From: Marvania coccoides
Lineage: Eukaryota > Chlorophyta > Trebouxiophyceae > Chlorellales > Chlorellaceae
Length of the DNA stretch: 64,000 nucleotides
Reading direction: 5' to 3'
Assembly: GCA_963854735.1 (NCBI GenBank)
Contig: OY978097.1
Location: forward strand, 992,001-1,056,000
This document shows, in pieces, positions 32,410-43,234 of the stretch. Each line of letters opens with the position of its first letter. Position 1 is the first letter of the stretch. The notes beneath the pieces are model-generated. The model was not told the DNA's origin and searched no databases. It saw only the letters and a list, made by a program, of their open reading frames with translations. The position numbers and the translations under genes are program-made.

Positions 32410-35400
32410 TCAGAACTGCAGCCGTGGCGCAATGCACCTGCAAAAGAAGAAAGGGAGCACAAGGAGATAAATTTCTTCGCTGTTCTTTGAACAGCAAAAT
32501 GCAAATGTTTAAACCTTATCCTTACATGGACATGAGCTCCTGGAACAGCAGCTTGCACGCGTACGGCAAAAACACCTGCACGATGCCAGTTGTTGCCTTG
32601 CACGCCTGGCAGTGGAACGTCCCCTTGCGTAGGTTGGCCACAGCAATCAGGCCGCAGGCCTCGCACACATGCACGCGGTAGGCGTCGCTCTGGTAGTACA
32701 GCCGCTCCTTGAGGAACGCAGCAGCGCCGTGCGAGATGATGCAGTCGCGCTCCATCTCTCCAAACCGCAGTCCGCCGTCGCGAGCCCTTCCTTCCACCGG
32801 CTGCCGCGTCAAAATCTGCACTGGCCCCCGCCCGCGGCTGTGCATCTTGTCGTCTACCATGTGCTTGAGGCGCTGGTAGTAGGTGGGGTTGAGGAAGATC
32901 TGTGCCCGGAGCTGGCGCCCAGTATGGCCGTTGTACATCACCTCCCACCCGCGACTCTGGTAGCCGCACGCGTGCAGCGCCTTGGAGATGTTGTCCACGG
33001 TGACCGCGGTGAAGGGGGTGGCGTCGCCCTCCTTCCCTGCGCACGCCGCCACTTTAGACATGAGCGCCTCCACCAAGTGACCGATGGTCATTCGGGAGGG
33101 AATGGCGTGGGGGTTGATGATGAGGTCGGGCACGATGCCTTCTGCGGTGAACGGCATGTCCTCCTGGGTGTAGGTGATGCCGATGGTGCCCTTTTGGCCA
33201 TGGCGGGAGGCAAATTTGTCGCCGACCTGGGGGATGCGAATAGAACGCACGCGCATCTTCACGAACCGCGCGCCGTCGCCACCCGTCGTCACCAGCACCG
33301 AGTCCACCATCCCTGACTCGGAGTGCCGCAGCGAGGTGGAACAGTCCTTGCGGGAGAAACGCTGCGGCATGCCGGAGCCGTCGTCAGGCAGCGGGCTGGT
33401 CTTCCCGATCACCACGTCGTCGCCGCTCACCCGGGTGCCCGGGGGCGCGATGCCATCGTCGTCCAGCTTGTCGTAGGTGCCGTGCCGCATGCCAGCAGTG
33501 ACGTCCCTGCTGGGGCGCTCTATCGTCTCCTGCACCAGGCTGCCCTGCTTCTTCTCCTCCGTGCGGTACGACCGGAAGAAGATGGACCGGAAGATGCCGC
33601 GGTCGATGCTGCTCTGGTTCATCATGGTTGAGTCCTCTTGGTTATAACCTGAGTAGCAGGCAATCGCCACGATGGTGTTGATGCCCGCCGGCAGCTCGCG
33701 GAAGTGGAGGTACTCCATGCCACGGGTGGTCACCAGCGGCTTCTGCGGGTAGTACAGCACGTAGCCCTGCGTGTCCATGCGCACTTGGTAGTTGGTGACG
33801 TACATCCCCATCGCCTGCTTCCCCATGGCGCTCTGGTACGTGTTGCGGGGGGACTGGTTGTGGTCAGGGAAGGGGATTATGGAGGCGCACACCCCCAGGA
33901 TCATGGCAGGGTGAATCTCGCAGTGGGTGTAAGGGGCGGTGTAGCCCCCGCCGCCCCCACTGCTGCCCGCCAAACTGTCTGCCCGCGCCGCTTTCACGTC
34001 GCCGATGGTCATCGCGATCAGCGTGGTCTCTTCCTCCTCTACGTCCACGTACTCGATGGCCCCCGCCTCCACCAGCCCCTGCCAGGAGGCCCCGGTTTCC
34101 TCCGCCCGTGCCAGCGCCATGATGTCGCGCTTCCGCACGCGCAGCTCCTGCCCGTCCACGATGAACAGCGGCCGGCAGCACCGCCCGTAATCGGTGGTCA
34201 GCCGCAGCTCCTGCAGCCGGATGTCGTGCACAACAGAGACCTCGGTGGACACGTCGTCCTGCCGCCGCATCGCCCGCAGCGCCGCCACCAGCTCGCCGGG
34301 GTCGCGATGGATGCCCACCCAGGAGCCGTTCACAAACACCTTTGTGGACCTCGCTACCACCGAAGGAGGCACCTCCTCCAGCCCCTCAGTGGCCCACTCA
34401 TCCAAAAACTCCAACACCGGCCCAGCAGCACACCCCACCGAGATGTACGTCATCAGCGCCAAGTTCTTCACCAGGCCGCACGCCTGCCCCTCGGGGGTCT
34501 CCGCGGGGCAGATGACGCCCCACTGGGAGTTGTGCAGCTGGCGCGGCTTGGCCAGCTTGCCCTCCCGGCCGATGGGAGAGTTGATGCGGCGCAGGTGGGA
34601 CAGTGTGGACGCGTACGTAAGCCGGTTCAGCACCTGGCTCACGCCCGGGCGCATCTCCCCCACCCCCATCACTCCCCAGTTTCCGGTGGCCAGGCTGTAG
34701 CGCAGCCCTCGGGTCACCGTGTCTTTGTTGACTGCTGCAGGGACGTTGACCTCTTTGCCGCGGTCCACGCAGCGCTGCACATACCCGCGCACATCCTTAG
34801 TGAGCTTGCGGAACAGCTGCCGGAACAGCCCCGCCAGCAGCGGTCCGCCCAAGTCCAGGCGCTTGTTGGCGTAGTGGTCGCGGTCGTCCTCCTCCCGCCG
34901 CCCCAGCGACACCAGCAGCATGCGGTGGATGACGTAGCCGAAGAAGTAGGCCTTGCGGGTCTCCAGGTGGGCGCCGGCGCCCAGGTGCGGCAGCAGCTCC
35001 TTCTGCAGCAGCTCGCGCGCGTAGGCGATGCGCTTGTCGCGGGTGGCGCCCACCGTGGAGCCGCGCTTGCCGATGTAGTCCAGCGCCACCTCCTGGCTCT
35101 GGATGGGGAAGGCCTCCTCAATGGACGGCCGCAGCGCCTCCATCATTTCAGTGTCGCCGAAATCGTACACAATGTGCTCCAGAATGTCGCGATCGGCCTG
35201 TTTGCAGAGGTGGGAACGTTAGTTTCAGGGAAATTCGATTTAATTTTGGGGGTTAATTCTGAATAAAACAGAACTGAATTCGGTTGAGGGCGAGAAGAGA
35301 TGATTCCCCCCCAAATAAAAAAACAAAAATAATAATAATATAACCAGATTAAAAACAAAAAAGTAGCTCACCACAAAGCCCAGGGCCCTAAAAACGATGA

Positions 35401-36340
35401 GGATGGGGATGTCCGAGCGCACGTAGGGCAGAGCCGCCCTGATGGCCTGCCCCGACCCCTTCTTTGCTCCCGCCCGCGACAGCATCTTCACCTGCATGGT
35501 GGAAACCGCGTGCGAGGAGTTCTCGCGCGTGGAGCGGCACTCCGCCACGTACGCGTACTTGGAGGGCTGCGACTTGCGGAACACGTAGACGTGGTTGTTG
35601 GCCATCCGCTCCTGCGCGATCAGCACTTTTTCAGAGCCGTTGATAACAAAGTAGCCGCCCTGGTCGTAGGGGCACTCCCCCAGCTCCATCAGGTCGCGCT
35701 CCGAGCGCTCCGCCAGGTTGCAGTAGTCTGAGCGCAGCATGATTGGTACGTCGCCGAGAAACACCTTGTCATAGTCAACAACATCTTCCTCCACCAGCGG
35801 CTCCCCGTCGCCGCCGTCGGGGGTGGGCCGGCGGGTGATGACGCGGCGCTTGATGTCAACGTACAGCGGCGCGGCGTAGGTGAGGTTGCGCAGGCGAGCC
35901 TCTTTGGGGAACATCACCACGGTCTCGCCGTCAGGCTCCACAAACGTGGGCTTGGAGAGGTAGATCTGGCCAAACTCCACCTGAAACTCCTTCTCCTCGT
36001 CCTCATCCATGGCCATCCCGGGGTCGTGCTGGTTCTGCGGCTTCACCGAGATGAGGCTGTTTTCGTCGACGATGTCTTGGATGTTGGTGTTGATGAACTC
36101 GTTGAAAGAGTCCAGCTGCTGCCGAACCAGGCCCTTCTCCTCAAAGTACGCGCTGATGACCGCCCTGCAGGTAACAATTCCGGGGGAGAGAATGAAAGTG
36201 AGAACCGTGCCGTCGTTGAAAAGAGAGAACGGTAATAAAGGAGCCTGGAGGGCTTTAAAAACTCGCCATGCGTCGTCTTCGTCGATCTCCTCGTCGAGGT
36301 CCATGTCCATCATATGCTCCTCTGCTTCGTAAGACGCCAT
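32410..36340 (-). CDS. RPB2: DNA-directed RNA polymerase II second-largest subunit (RPB2)
   Basis: Model: exons 36267-36340, 35372-36164, 32526-35197 and 32410-32437, 1188 residues, the same size as land-plant RPB2. Exon 1 ends in GCA TG and exon 2 starts G GCG GTC, giving the conserved [18 protein letters not shown]; the intron (36165-36266) therefore starts with GCGAGT and is GC-AG. Recognisable blocks: [77 protein letters not shown] (active-site region), [17 protein letters not shown] and the C-terminal zinc ribbon [25 protein letters not shown]. The last exon of 28 nt supplies CIAPRLQF after LFQELMSM. It forms the main DNA/RNA cleft of Pol II with RPB1. Confidence 0.97.
36165..36266 (-). 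other. GC-AG intron in RPB2
   Basis: The only GT near the exon end would produce the wrong phase; a GC donor (ATG|GCGAGT) joined to CTGCAG|GGCGG restores TGG GCG GTC ATC and the invariant AWAVISAYF block. Length 102 nt, a multiple of three and free of stops. Confidence 0.8.
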
Positions 36341-36815
36341 TGGGGAAGATCACTGTAAAAATATTAAATCAGTCTGCCAGCTTAACGCAGCGGCAACAGA
36401 GAGCGCCACCAGGCGCTAAAGCGCTTTATGTTGCAGTTCAAATTCCAAAATATAAAATTAAATTTGTTTAGAAAAGCTTTGTGTGATGATTGAATTTTCG
36501 AGTTGAAATCGCCGTCGGCGCTGGGATGCAGGCGTTCGCCGAGCAGCTCTGACGCGAAAACAACTTTTTTTATGCGCTGGAAATCAAAGGGGAGCTCGAA
36601 ATTAGCCCCAAAAACTTGGGAGCTGGACTTGCAAACCTTGCCATTCAATTTTTTTGCATCTGCTGATTGAAGGTCTAGCCCAGCCCGATTTCCTCAATTA
36701 CAAATATATTTATTACATTGTCATATCCGATCACAAGCATCACGATAATTAAATATGAAAGCGCTGTATTCATTCACAAACCGTTGGTATACGCATCCAC
36801 GTCGGCACACATAAA
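36341..36815 (-). promoter_or_regulatory. RPB2 upstream region / downstream of carotenoid oxygenase
   Basis: 475 nt with no conserved ORF. It should contain the RPB2 promoter near 36341 and the 3' end of... the next minus-strand gene upstream lies at higher coordinates, so its 3' UTR falls below 36816. The open frames present are short and composition-driven. Confidence 0.35.
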
Positions 36816-38649
36816 TTATTGCTGCTGCTTGAGCTGCTCCTTCGACACAAACGTGCCATGGAACCCAAACGGCACGCGCTGCGGCATCAGCACCTTGGAC
36901 ACAGGCGTAGAACTCATCGTTTTGGCGTCGTAAACCACCAACTCTGAGCGATCCACATTAGAATCGTGGACAAAGAGCACCAGGTACCCATCGTCCTCAT
37001 CCTGCGCCCCTTTGCGCGGCACAAACGCCGGCTCACCGCCCAGACGGCCGGCCCCGTGGCGAATCAACCCTGCCAGCGCCGCTCCGCTTCCGGAAGCAGC
37101 GAGATCGGCCTTGGCGATGCCGGGGAACTGCGGCACCCCCTCATCGCTGGCGTCGTAGGTAGCGAAGTAGGTGAACTGCGTGGGACGCCCCACTTTCGAA
37201 GCTGGCACGATGGGAAAATCTCCAGACACGTCACAAGCCCTTGAGGCAGTGGCCTGGCCTGTGGCGAGATCCAGCGTGGCGCGGGTGAGGTAGGGCGCCG
37301 ACTCGATGCTCTGGTCGTTGATGTTGTCCAGCGAAAACTCCGCCATGGTGCACAGGAAAATTTCGATTTTATCGCTGCCGACCTCCCAGGCGTTTGCCAC
37401 GTGGAAGCACATGCAGGAGTCGATGGAGAACCAACGCAGACCCTCCGCGGATTCTGCGTAGCGGTCCAGCACGCCCAGCCGCAGCGGTGCCGCCTTGTCC
37501 AGCACAAACGGCATGCCGCCCTCTTTCACCATTTTTTGGGGCCTAAAGAAGAGCGGTGCCTCCACGAAAATGACGAAACGAGAGGTCAGCGCGAAGTCGT
37601 GCATCAGCGTGGGCTCCCGCACCCCAGGCACTGGGATGTCAGCAGTCACCTCACCCGCAGCGTTGAGACGGGTGAGCCACAGATAAGGGGCCCTGGCCAA
37701 GGAGTAACTGCAGCAACAAAACAGCAACAATACCTGTTTAGAACTTGATGAAACTAGTACTGACTTTAGAGATGGGTGGAATCTAGAAATGGTTCGAGCA
37801 GAGAGGTGGCTGGGACGTGGCAACCAGTGCTGCGAAGCGAGTACACAATGAAAAGCTTGCTACTCACCCAAATGCAAACATCTCTCCCGTTTCGGGGCAA
37901 ATTTTGGGGTGGGCGGTGAAGGCGTGGTCTACTCTACCATCGAAATCCAGGTGGGCCACGGTCGAGAGGGCGCCGTCCTCAGCAATTCGAATTTCGTAGG
38001 GGCTGTCGCCCTCATGCAGGGCCAGCAGCTTGCCAGCATGGAACACCACGTTAGTGTTGGCTGTCCCGATCCCACCGTTGGTCTTCACAACGCCCGTTTT
38101 CTTCTTCAGCGCGTCCAAACCGATGTGCAGGAGGCCAAAAATGCCGGCGGCGTCTCCAATTTTGCCGCAGGCAGCGTAGCCCGCCCTCTTTTCTTCGCGC
38201 AGCCGCGCCGTGTCCACCCATCTGTTGCAGTAGATGGCTTTGCCGCCATGGAATGACACCGCGTGCACCATTCCTGCAGTGCAAAATTTGAAATAACAGG
38301 GAGCGGAGGTCAGCGGAAAATACTTTAGTATGTAACAGCGAAAAGAAGGAAAAACAATAGAGGATACATGAAGGGGGATTTCAGCGTCCGCACCGTCGCC
38401 GTCAAACAGGTGGTAGCGGCCAGTGGGCTTATAGTATGGGTTAGGTCCAGTTCTTATTACAGCGCCTCCTTCAAGTTCCGCCGGGAGCTGTCCCTCAACC
38501 GCCAGGTCCGCTTTCAGCGTCTCAGAGTCCACCGGCGCCCAGTTGTTGCTCAAGAAGGGGCTCGTAGGGGCCCGATCAGCGCCATCGAGGATGCACAGCG
38601 CCTTCTCCAGGGCATAGGTGATGTTGTTGGCAAGAGAATACAGCGCCAT
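36816..38649 (-). CDS. Carotenoid cleavage dioxygenase (CCD1/NCED-like, RPE65 superfamily)
   Basis: Model: exons 38394-38649, 37868-38273 and 36816-37707, 517 residues. N-terminal [33 protein letters not shown] is the family hallmark. The four iron-binding histidines are visible: His207 (TAHPKICPETGEMFAFGY), His257 (TLMHDFALT), His323 (CMCFHVANAWE) and His504 (FGFHGTFVS). It therefore looks catalytically complete and should cleave a carotenoid or apocarotenoid double bond with O2. Lacking a clear transit peptide, it is more like cytosolic CCD1 than plastid NCED/CCD4, but subfamily cannot be fixed by eye. It is followed upstream on the same strand by an oxygenase-like orphan gene. Confidence 0.92.
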
Positions 38650-38965
38650 TGGGCTAGCAGCTGGTCAATTTGCGCGTGAAATTAAATGTTCAGCTCGTTG
38701 CAAGCTATAAAATAGAGCGACGATAGGGCAAAATAGATACTTGAGCGTGTGGATTATTTTCAATCTTCTTCAAAAAAATGTTGGTCGCTTGCCTCTCCTT
38801 CTTCTTCACGCTGGATTTATGGCATAAATAAACCTGCTTTAATGAAATAAATAATGCGTTTGAACTGTGGGGAGAAGAATATTGTGGACAATCGGTCCCG
38901 CCTGCTGAGCTGTGCTAAGTGTTATGTGAGCATGAAAGCAGGCATCGTTTCGCTCACAGCCCAGC
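38650..38965 (-). promoter_or_regulatory. Promoter region of the carotenoid oxygenase / 3' flank of the 2OG oxygenase-like gene
   Basis: 316 nt between two tandem minus-strand genes. AT-rich, no coding potential. A TATAAA-type motif lies on the minus-strand side around 38705-38715 (CTATAAAATAG on plus). Confidence 0.35.
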
Positions 38966-40503
38966 CTAGCTCTCGCTCTCAGATGAAGATCCACCATCAC
39001 TGCTGCTGCTGCTGCCGTAAGGCTCGCACTTAACCAGAGCTGCCCCGACCTTCAACTCTCCGCCTGCAGCTATCAACTGCTCGCTGTCAATGGGGCAAAG
39101 GCTCAGCCCTGGGTGCTTGATGGTCACGGCAAGGCCACCTTGAGCCACACATCCACGCGTCTCCAACACATCATCAATCTGCAAGCCAGCGGGAAAAAAT
39201 ATGCATAAAGTTCTTCTTCTTTTCAACAAAATAAAAGCCATTGTCGTTGCCTACCATGAGCATGCCTTCCTCTCCCAGTTCAGATTCTACAACTTCAATC
39301 TCTTTTGGCTGCGTGCATTCTGGGCTCTCCCCTCCGCTCCCTTCAGCAATCGGAGGCCGCTCCTGCTCCCCCTGCTGCGTTTCTTCAATTCTGTTGATTT
39401 TCTGGGGCTTCCGCCGCCACCAGTTCACCAAGAAGGTGGCTCTCCTGTCTAACTGCCCGCAGTCCAGCACCCCGTGGCCCAGCGCGCCGTCAAACAGGCA
39501 ATACGAATTTGCAAGCGGGAAAACAAAGGTGCTGCTGGTAGGGTCCTCTGGCAGGGGACAGCCAGCTTCGTGGTCAAAGCGCTGGTCGTTGATCACCGTG
39601 GGGGCTTGCAGCGGGCCATCGGCGGAGCCCGTAAGGTACAGCACAGAGCTGAAAATAGGGTTCACCATGTGCCGGGCGTCAGCCATCGCATGCTCGTCTT
39701 TATCAAAGTGAAATTCCAAGCCCCGACCGCCTTCATAAACCTAGAAGCAAAGAGGGAGAATGACCAGGAAACTTTCGGTAAAGAAATTGGTTTACAGAGG
39801 CCTCCATGCAACTTCGTTTTGCTGCTTGCAACACCTCAACAACATTTCAACGTTGTTCTCGCTCACCTGGACCCAGTACTCGGCTCCTGCCCATTCATGA
39901 GGTAGGAGATCGCCCATGAGGTCGTAGAGCCGGCACACGGCAGCTTCTGCGGGCGTGGCTGCCCTTTCAGCCCCCGCCTTGACGACGTCTCGAGGCAACC
40001 AGTAGTTGGGGCAATCGCTTAGCCCGTCGGCGTCCCCCTGCATTGCGAAAATTTGCAAATGAGTTTACATATTGTGGTCTCGGCCGCCAGAGCTGACAAG
40101 GGTCATCCCATGGGGTGCAATCACCAGATGAACTGCCTCACCTGAATGGCGTCGAGAAGGGATAAAGGCAGCGCCCCAGCAAAGACCTGGGAACTGTTAG
40201 GCATCTTAGTATTGCATTTTATATAGAATGCAGATCTTCGCCGCCCTGAGACACCTCACCCGCCCAATCTCCTCGTTTGAAAACAAACTCGTTTCCTTTC
40301 TCTAAGAAAAGCACATTGGGTTCGTATAAATATATAAAAGCCCAATTAATTAATTCAGGTTTGCACCATCTCCAAAAGAGTGCTGTTTGATTAGGAATTT
40401 GTGTGTCTTCTTGACAGAAAACATCTACGTTGCCAGCCTCACCCATCCCCAGCTTGCAAGCCCTCAGTAACATACCCATTGCAAGGTGCGAATTCGTAGC
40501 CAT
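38966..40503 (-). CDS. Putative 2-oxoglutarate/Fe(II) oxygenase-like protein
   Basis: Model: six exons, 40429-40503, 40260-40301, 40142-40186, 39867-40037, 39255-39740 and 38966-39178; 343 residues. No close family recognised, but the core shows a double-stranded beta-helix pattern: LEFHFDKDE (His122-x-Asp124), about 75 residues later GALGHGVLDCG (His200) and RRATFLVNWW (Arg210/211), the HxD...H...R spacing of 2OG-Fe(II) oxygenases. PIFSSVLYLTG between them fits a beta strand. The C-terminus is acidic and ends in a Ser/Glu-rich tail. The first three exons are short and their junctions are chosen for phase and splice-site quality, so the N-terminal 54 residues are less certain. Enzyme activity and substrate are unknown. 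Confidence 0.65.
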
Positions 40504-40665
40504 TCAGATCCCTGCAATTCCCCTTTCCTTAACTCAGCTTGTGATCAAACGACAGACATCATCTTGATTTAGACATAATTAGGCTGGGTTTCTCGGTGGT
40601 ACAACACCCAATTCACCCACCCACAGTGCCCATCGCCCAATCCCCGTCATTGCAGCGCTCCAACG

Positions 40666-41826
40666 ATGCCTGCCAACAAAGTCAGCTCTCCGCTGGACGG
40701 CAAACCCAGCGAGAGCTCCCCCTCCCCCCGCACGCCTGGCTCCGCCTCCCACCTCGCCGTCCCTGGCTCGCAGCAGCAGCAGAAGTCTTCAGAGAAGCGC
40801 CCCGGCAGCGGCGTTCGGGCGGCCCTGGAAGATGCTGCTCTGAAGCTGTCCTCCGCTGGGTTCACCTTGGAGGAGCTCACCAGGCAGCAGCAGTTTGACA
40901 ACCCCGTCTTTTCCGCAGCGAAAGGCAGCCCCTCCAAGCAGACCACCCCCAAGCGGACCCCCGTCAAAGCAGGCTCAGCAGGGCTGGCCACACCTCGCTC
41001 CACGCCTCGGTCGGCCAAAGAGGCGCCTGGCAGCACCCAAAAGGAGGAAGCCAGCCTCTTCCCGCGCAGCTTCGCGGTCAAGAACGCCCTCCTGCGCGAG
41101 GGATCCATGCAGGGTGGCCTCGCTGCATGGATGAGGCTTCAGAAGACTCTGGAGCCAGGTGAGGAGGGAGGAACCAACGCAGAGGGCGGACACAACGGTG
41201 CCGACTCCCCGGAGTCGACGGCTGGCTATGGCATCGAGGAGTTCTCGCTGCCGCCGCCCCCCAAAAAGTCACTGTGGCGGAAGACGCTGGACTTTCTCTT
41301 TCTGGCGGGCCTGATGGCCGGTCTGATGGTATTCCCCACTCTCATGCTAGCTGTGCTGCACCCCGTCTCCGGGCCCACCGACGCTGCCTTGGCGTCCCTG
41401 CACCAGAAAGATGGGGCAACGGGGGCTATGACGCTTCACACCGCCTTCTCTTCCAGCTGGGCGACCTTTGGCGTGCCGCAGTGGCCCGCGCTGGTGGCTG
41501 TGAGCCATAAGCTGGGCGCGGTGTTTGGGCGCGGCCTGCACCAGCTCAGGGCGCAGGAGGTTCGCAGCACCGTGGTGGAACCTCCGCCTGCAGTGGAAGG
41601 GCTGGAGAGCATGAAGCAAACGCTCATGGTGGCGGTAGCGACCGTGGTGGGCGTCGGGCTGGCCATAGGCGTGGTGGGAGTCGCCCTAGGGGCTGCGCCG
41701 TTGATGGCCTTGACGGGAAAGGGCGATGGCGGCGCTGAAGGAGAGGAGGAAGATGTGGCAGAGGAGGAGGAGGGAGAGATCGTGGCTGATGAGCAGGTGC
41801 CTGCCACCGTTGCCCAAGAATCGTGA
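40666..41826 (+). CDS. Uncharacterised membrane protein, 386 aa, single exon
   Basis: Intron-less frame from ATG 40666 to TGA 41826. The first ~200 residues are Ser/Pro/Lys-rich and disordered-looking, with many SP/TP sites (SPSPRTPGS, KQTTPKRTP) suitable for proline-directed phosphorylation. Two hydrophobic segments follow: LFLAGLMAGLMVFPTLMLAVL (about 211-231) and VAVATVVGVGLAIGVVGVALGAAPLM (about 318-343). The end is very acidic (EEEDVAEEEEGEI). I do not recognise the family. The arrangement, a long cytosolic tail plus two helices, would suit an ER, plastid-envelope or Golgi membrane protein, but that is inference. Its start lies 162 nt from the divergent oxygenase-like gene. Confidence 0.75.
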   Translation: MPANKVSSPLDGKPSESSPSPRTPGSASHLAVPGSQQQQKSSEKRPGSGVRAALEDAALKLSSAGFTLEELTRQQQFDNPVFSAAKGSPSKQTTPKRTPVKAGSAGLATPRSTPRSAKEAPGSTQKEEASLFPRSFAVKNALLREGSMQGGLAAWMRLQKTLEPGEEGGTNAEGGHNGADSPESTAGYGIEEFSLPPPPKKSLWRKTLDFLFLAGLMAGLMVFPTLMLAVLHPVSGPTDAALASLHQKDGATGAMTLHTAFSSSWATFGVPQWPALVAVSHKLGAVFGRGLHQLRAQEVRSTVVEPPPAVEGLESMKQTLMVAVATVVGVGLAIGVVGVALGAAPLMALTGKGDGGAEGEEEDVAEEEEGEIVADEQVPATVAQES

Positions 41827-43234
41827 GATTTAACAATCGTAGTATCATCTGAATTTGAATTTTATGACAGTGTCACCAGCTTTACTTCCCTCTTTTTCTC
41901 CTTTCTTTTTCTTATTATTTTGAATGCGTCCCAGCAGCTAGGGGGCAAAAGTGTGTGAGCGTGCTCTACTCCAGTTTTTCAATTATCTTTATTGGATGTT
42001 AACCTCATTTCTCATTACTACTTTGTTTTTAACATCGACCCCCCGAAATGCTTCATCCAACGACAACAATCGTGTGAAATCGAAAGCGCGTTCCTGCGTG
42101 CCCAATTGGGCATTTGTAACGAGAGAGAAAACAAACTAACTCACGTATCCATCCTCTGTCAATCCACCGCCTTTTTACATCGGCAGCATTTTTTTTCACT
42201 TGCTTCGAAGAGCATTCTAAGACTGCATCCAAGGTTTCTTTCGCTTGGGAGAAGCATGCTGCATGTTTAAACAGGTTCCCTGCATCAAGAAAGGATGAAC
42301 ACGAGTCAGAAAAGGCCGAGGATCTGAAGCACTCTACAATTGTTGCTTTAATGAGAAAGAGCCCATACGGTTGGCTTCAGTCGAAGAAATTCAACCAATA
42401 TTATCAGTTTCTTCAGACTTGTCGTCAGAAGCGCGGATAATTTTATCATCATTGCCAATGGGGCTGGAAAGCGGGTCAACAATAAAGTAATAAAGTAGCA
42501 TGTTCAATGTATGGTTACCTTGACAAATGACAACGATACCTGCAGCCCACAATAAGCCGAGTATTTGGCGGTGCTCTGGGGAGAGTCTTCAGTGGAGGGA
42601 GCCAGCCTGAGTCTGAGAGCTGGGTCACTCACTGTCTCGACATTGCTAGCAGCGCTGCACAAACCTATCGGATGCAGATTGAACATCCCTGGTTCTCTAT
42701 GTGTTTAGCGACACGTTCGAGATGAACATTGCACGGGCAAGACGATAGTTTGCTGGCAGCATCAAAACTCTCATCAAGAAAATCCTGGCTGCGACACATG
42801 CATGCAGCCCAGCGGGCGCTGATCCTCCCTGAGAGACTCACCTGGTGAATGTCCCGATCGAAAAAAAGAGATAAAGAAGAGCTAACGAGCCCCCGTGAAA
42901 GGAAAAAAAAAAGTGGCATCCCAACAACACAGAACACGGTTTCAGGTGGAGGCAGTGAACTGCTAGTGTTCTTCTTTACGTCTCATTTTATTTATTTAAA
43001 GTCAATGCCAGGCATGGCCGCTTCTTTTTTCTGAGAACCGCGTTTTTCCTTCGAGGTTTGAAGTAACTTCAAACCATTTTTTCCCCTCTCTCCCCCCGAA
43101 TACACGTGTTTATTATTATTATTATTTCATCAATGCAACGCAAAAATTAAATGGATGCCCCTCGGCAGTAGCTCCGCATCTTCATTTTATTTTTATTTCA
43201 AAAATTGTTGTTTGATCGTTCCCCATTTCTCGCA
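41827..43234. other. 1.4-kb stretch without a confident gene
   Basis: The largest gap in the window. The plus-strand flanks (41850-42500, 42860-43230) are AT-rich and look non-coding, with a (ATT)n run at 43110-43130. The centre (about 42500-42850) is less AT-rich and, read on the minus strand, contains open segments with coding-like composition and GTGAGT/CAG splice-like signals; see the separate entry. Confidence 0.5.
42400..42860 (-). other. Possible small spliced gene or structured non-coding RNA (unresolved)
   Basis: Minus-strand open segments at about 42840-42690 and 42686-42510 have balanced base composition unlike the surrounding AT-rich spacer and are bordered by GTGAGTCTC, GTGAGTGACC, TCTCCCCAG and CTTTCCAG splice-like signals. 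Several joinings are possible, for example a short frame ending in a Lys/Asp/Glu-rich tail (DDKSEETDNIG), but none matches a family I know. It may be a lineage-specific short protein, a decayed gene or an RNA gene. Low confidence in any coding model. Confidence 0.25.

Noticed and set aside
33704..35266. Plus-strand 520-aa open frame
   Set aside because: It lies exactly antisense to RPB2 exon 3 and has the His/Arg/Gly/Val-rich composition of a shadow frame.
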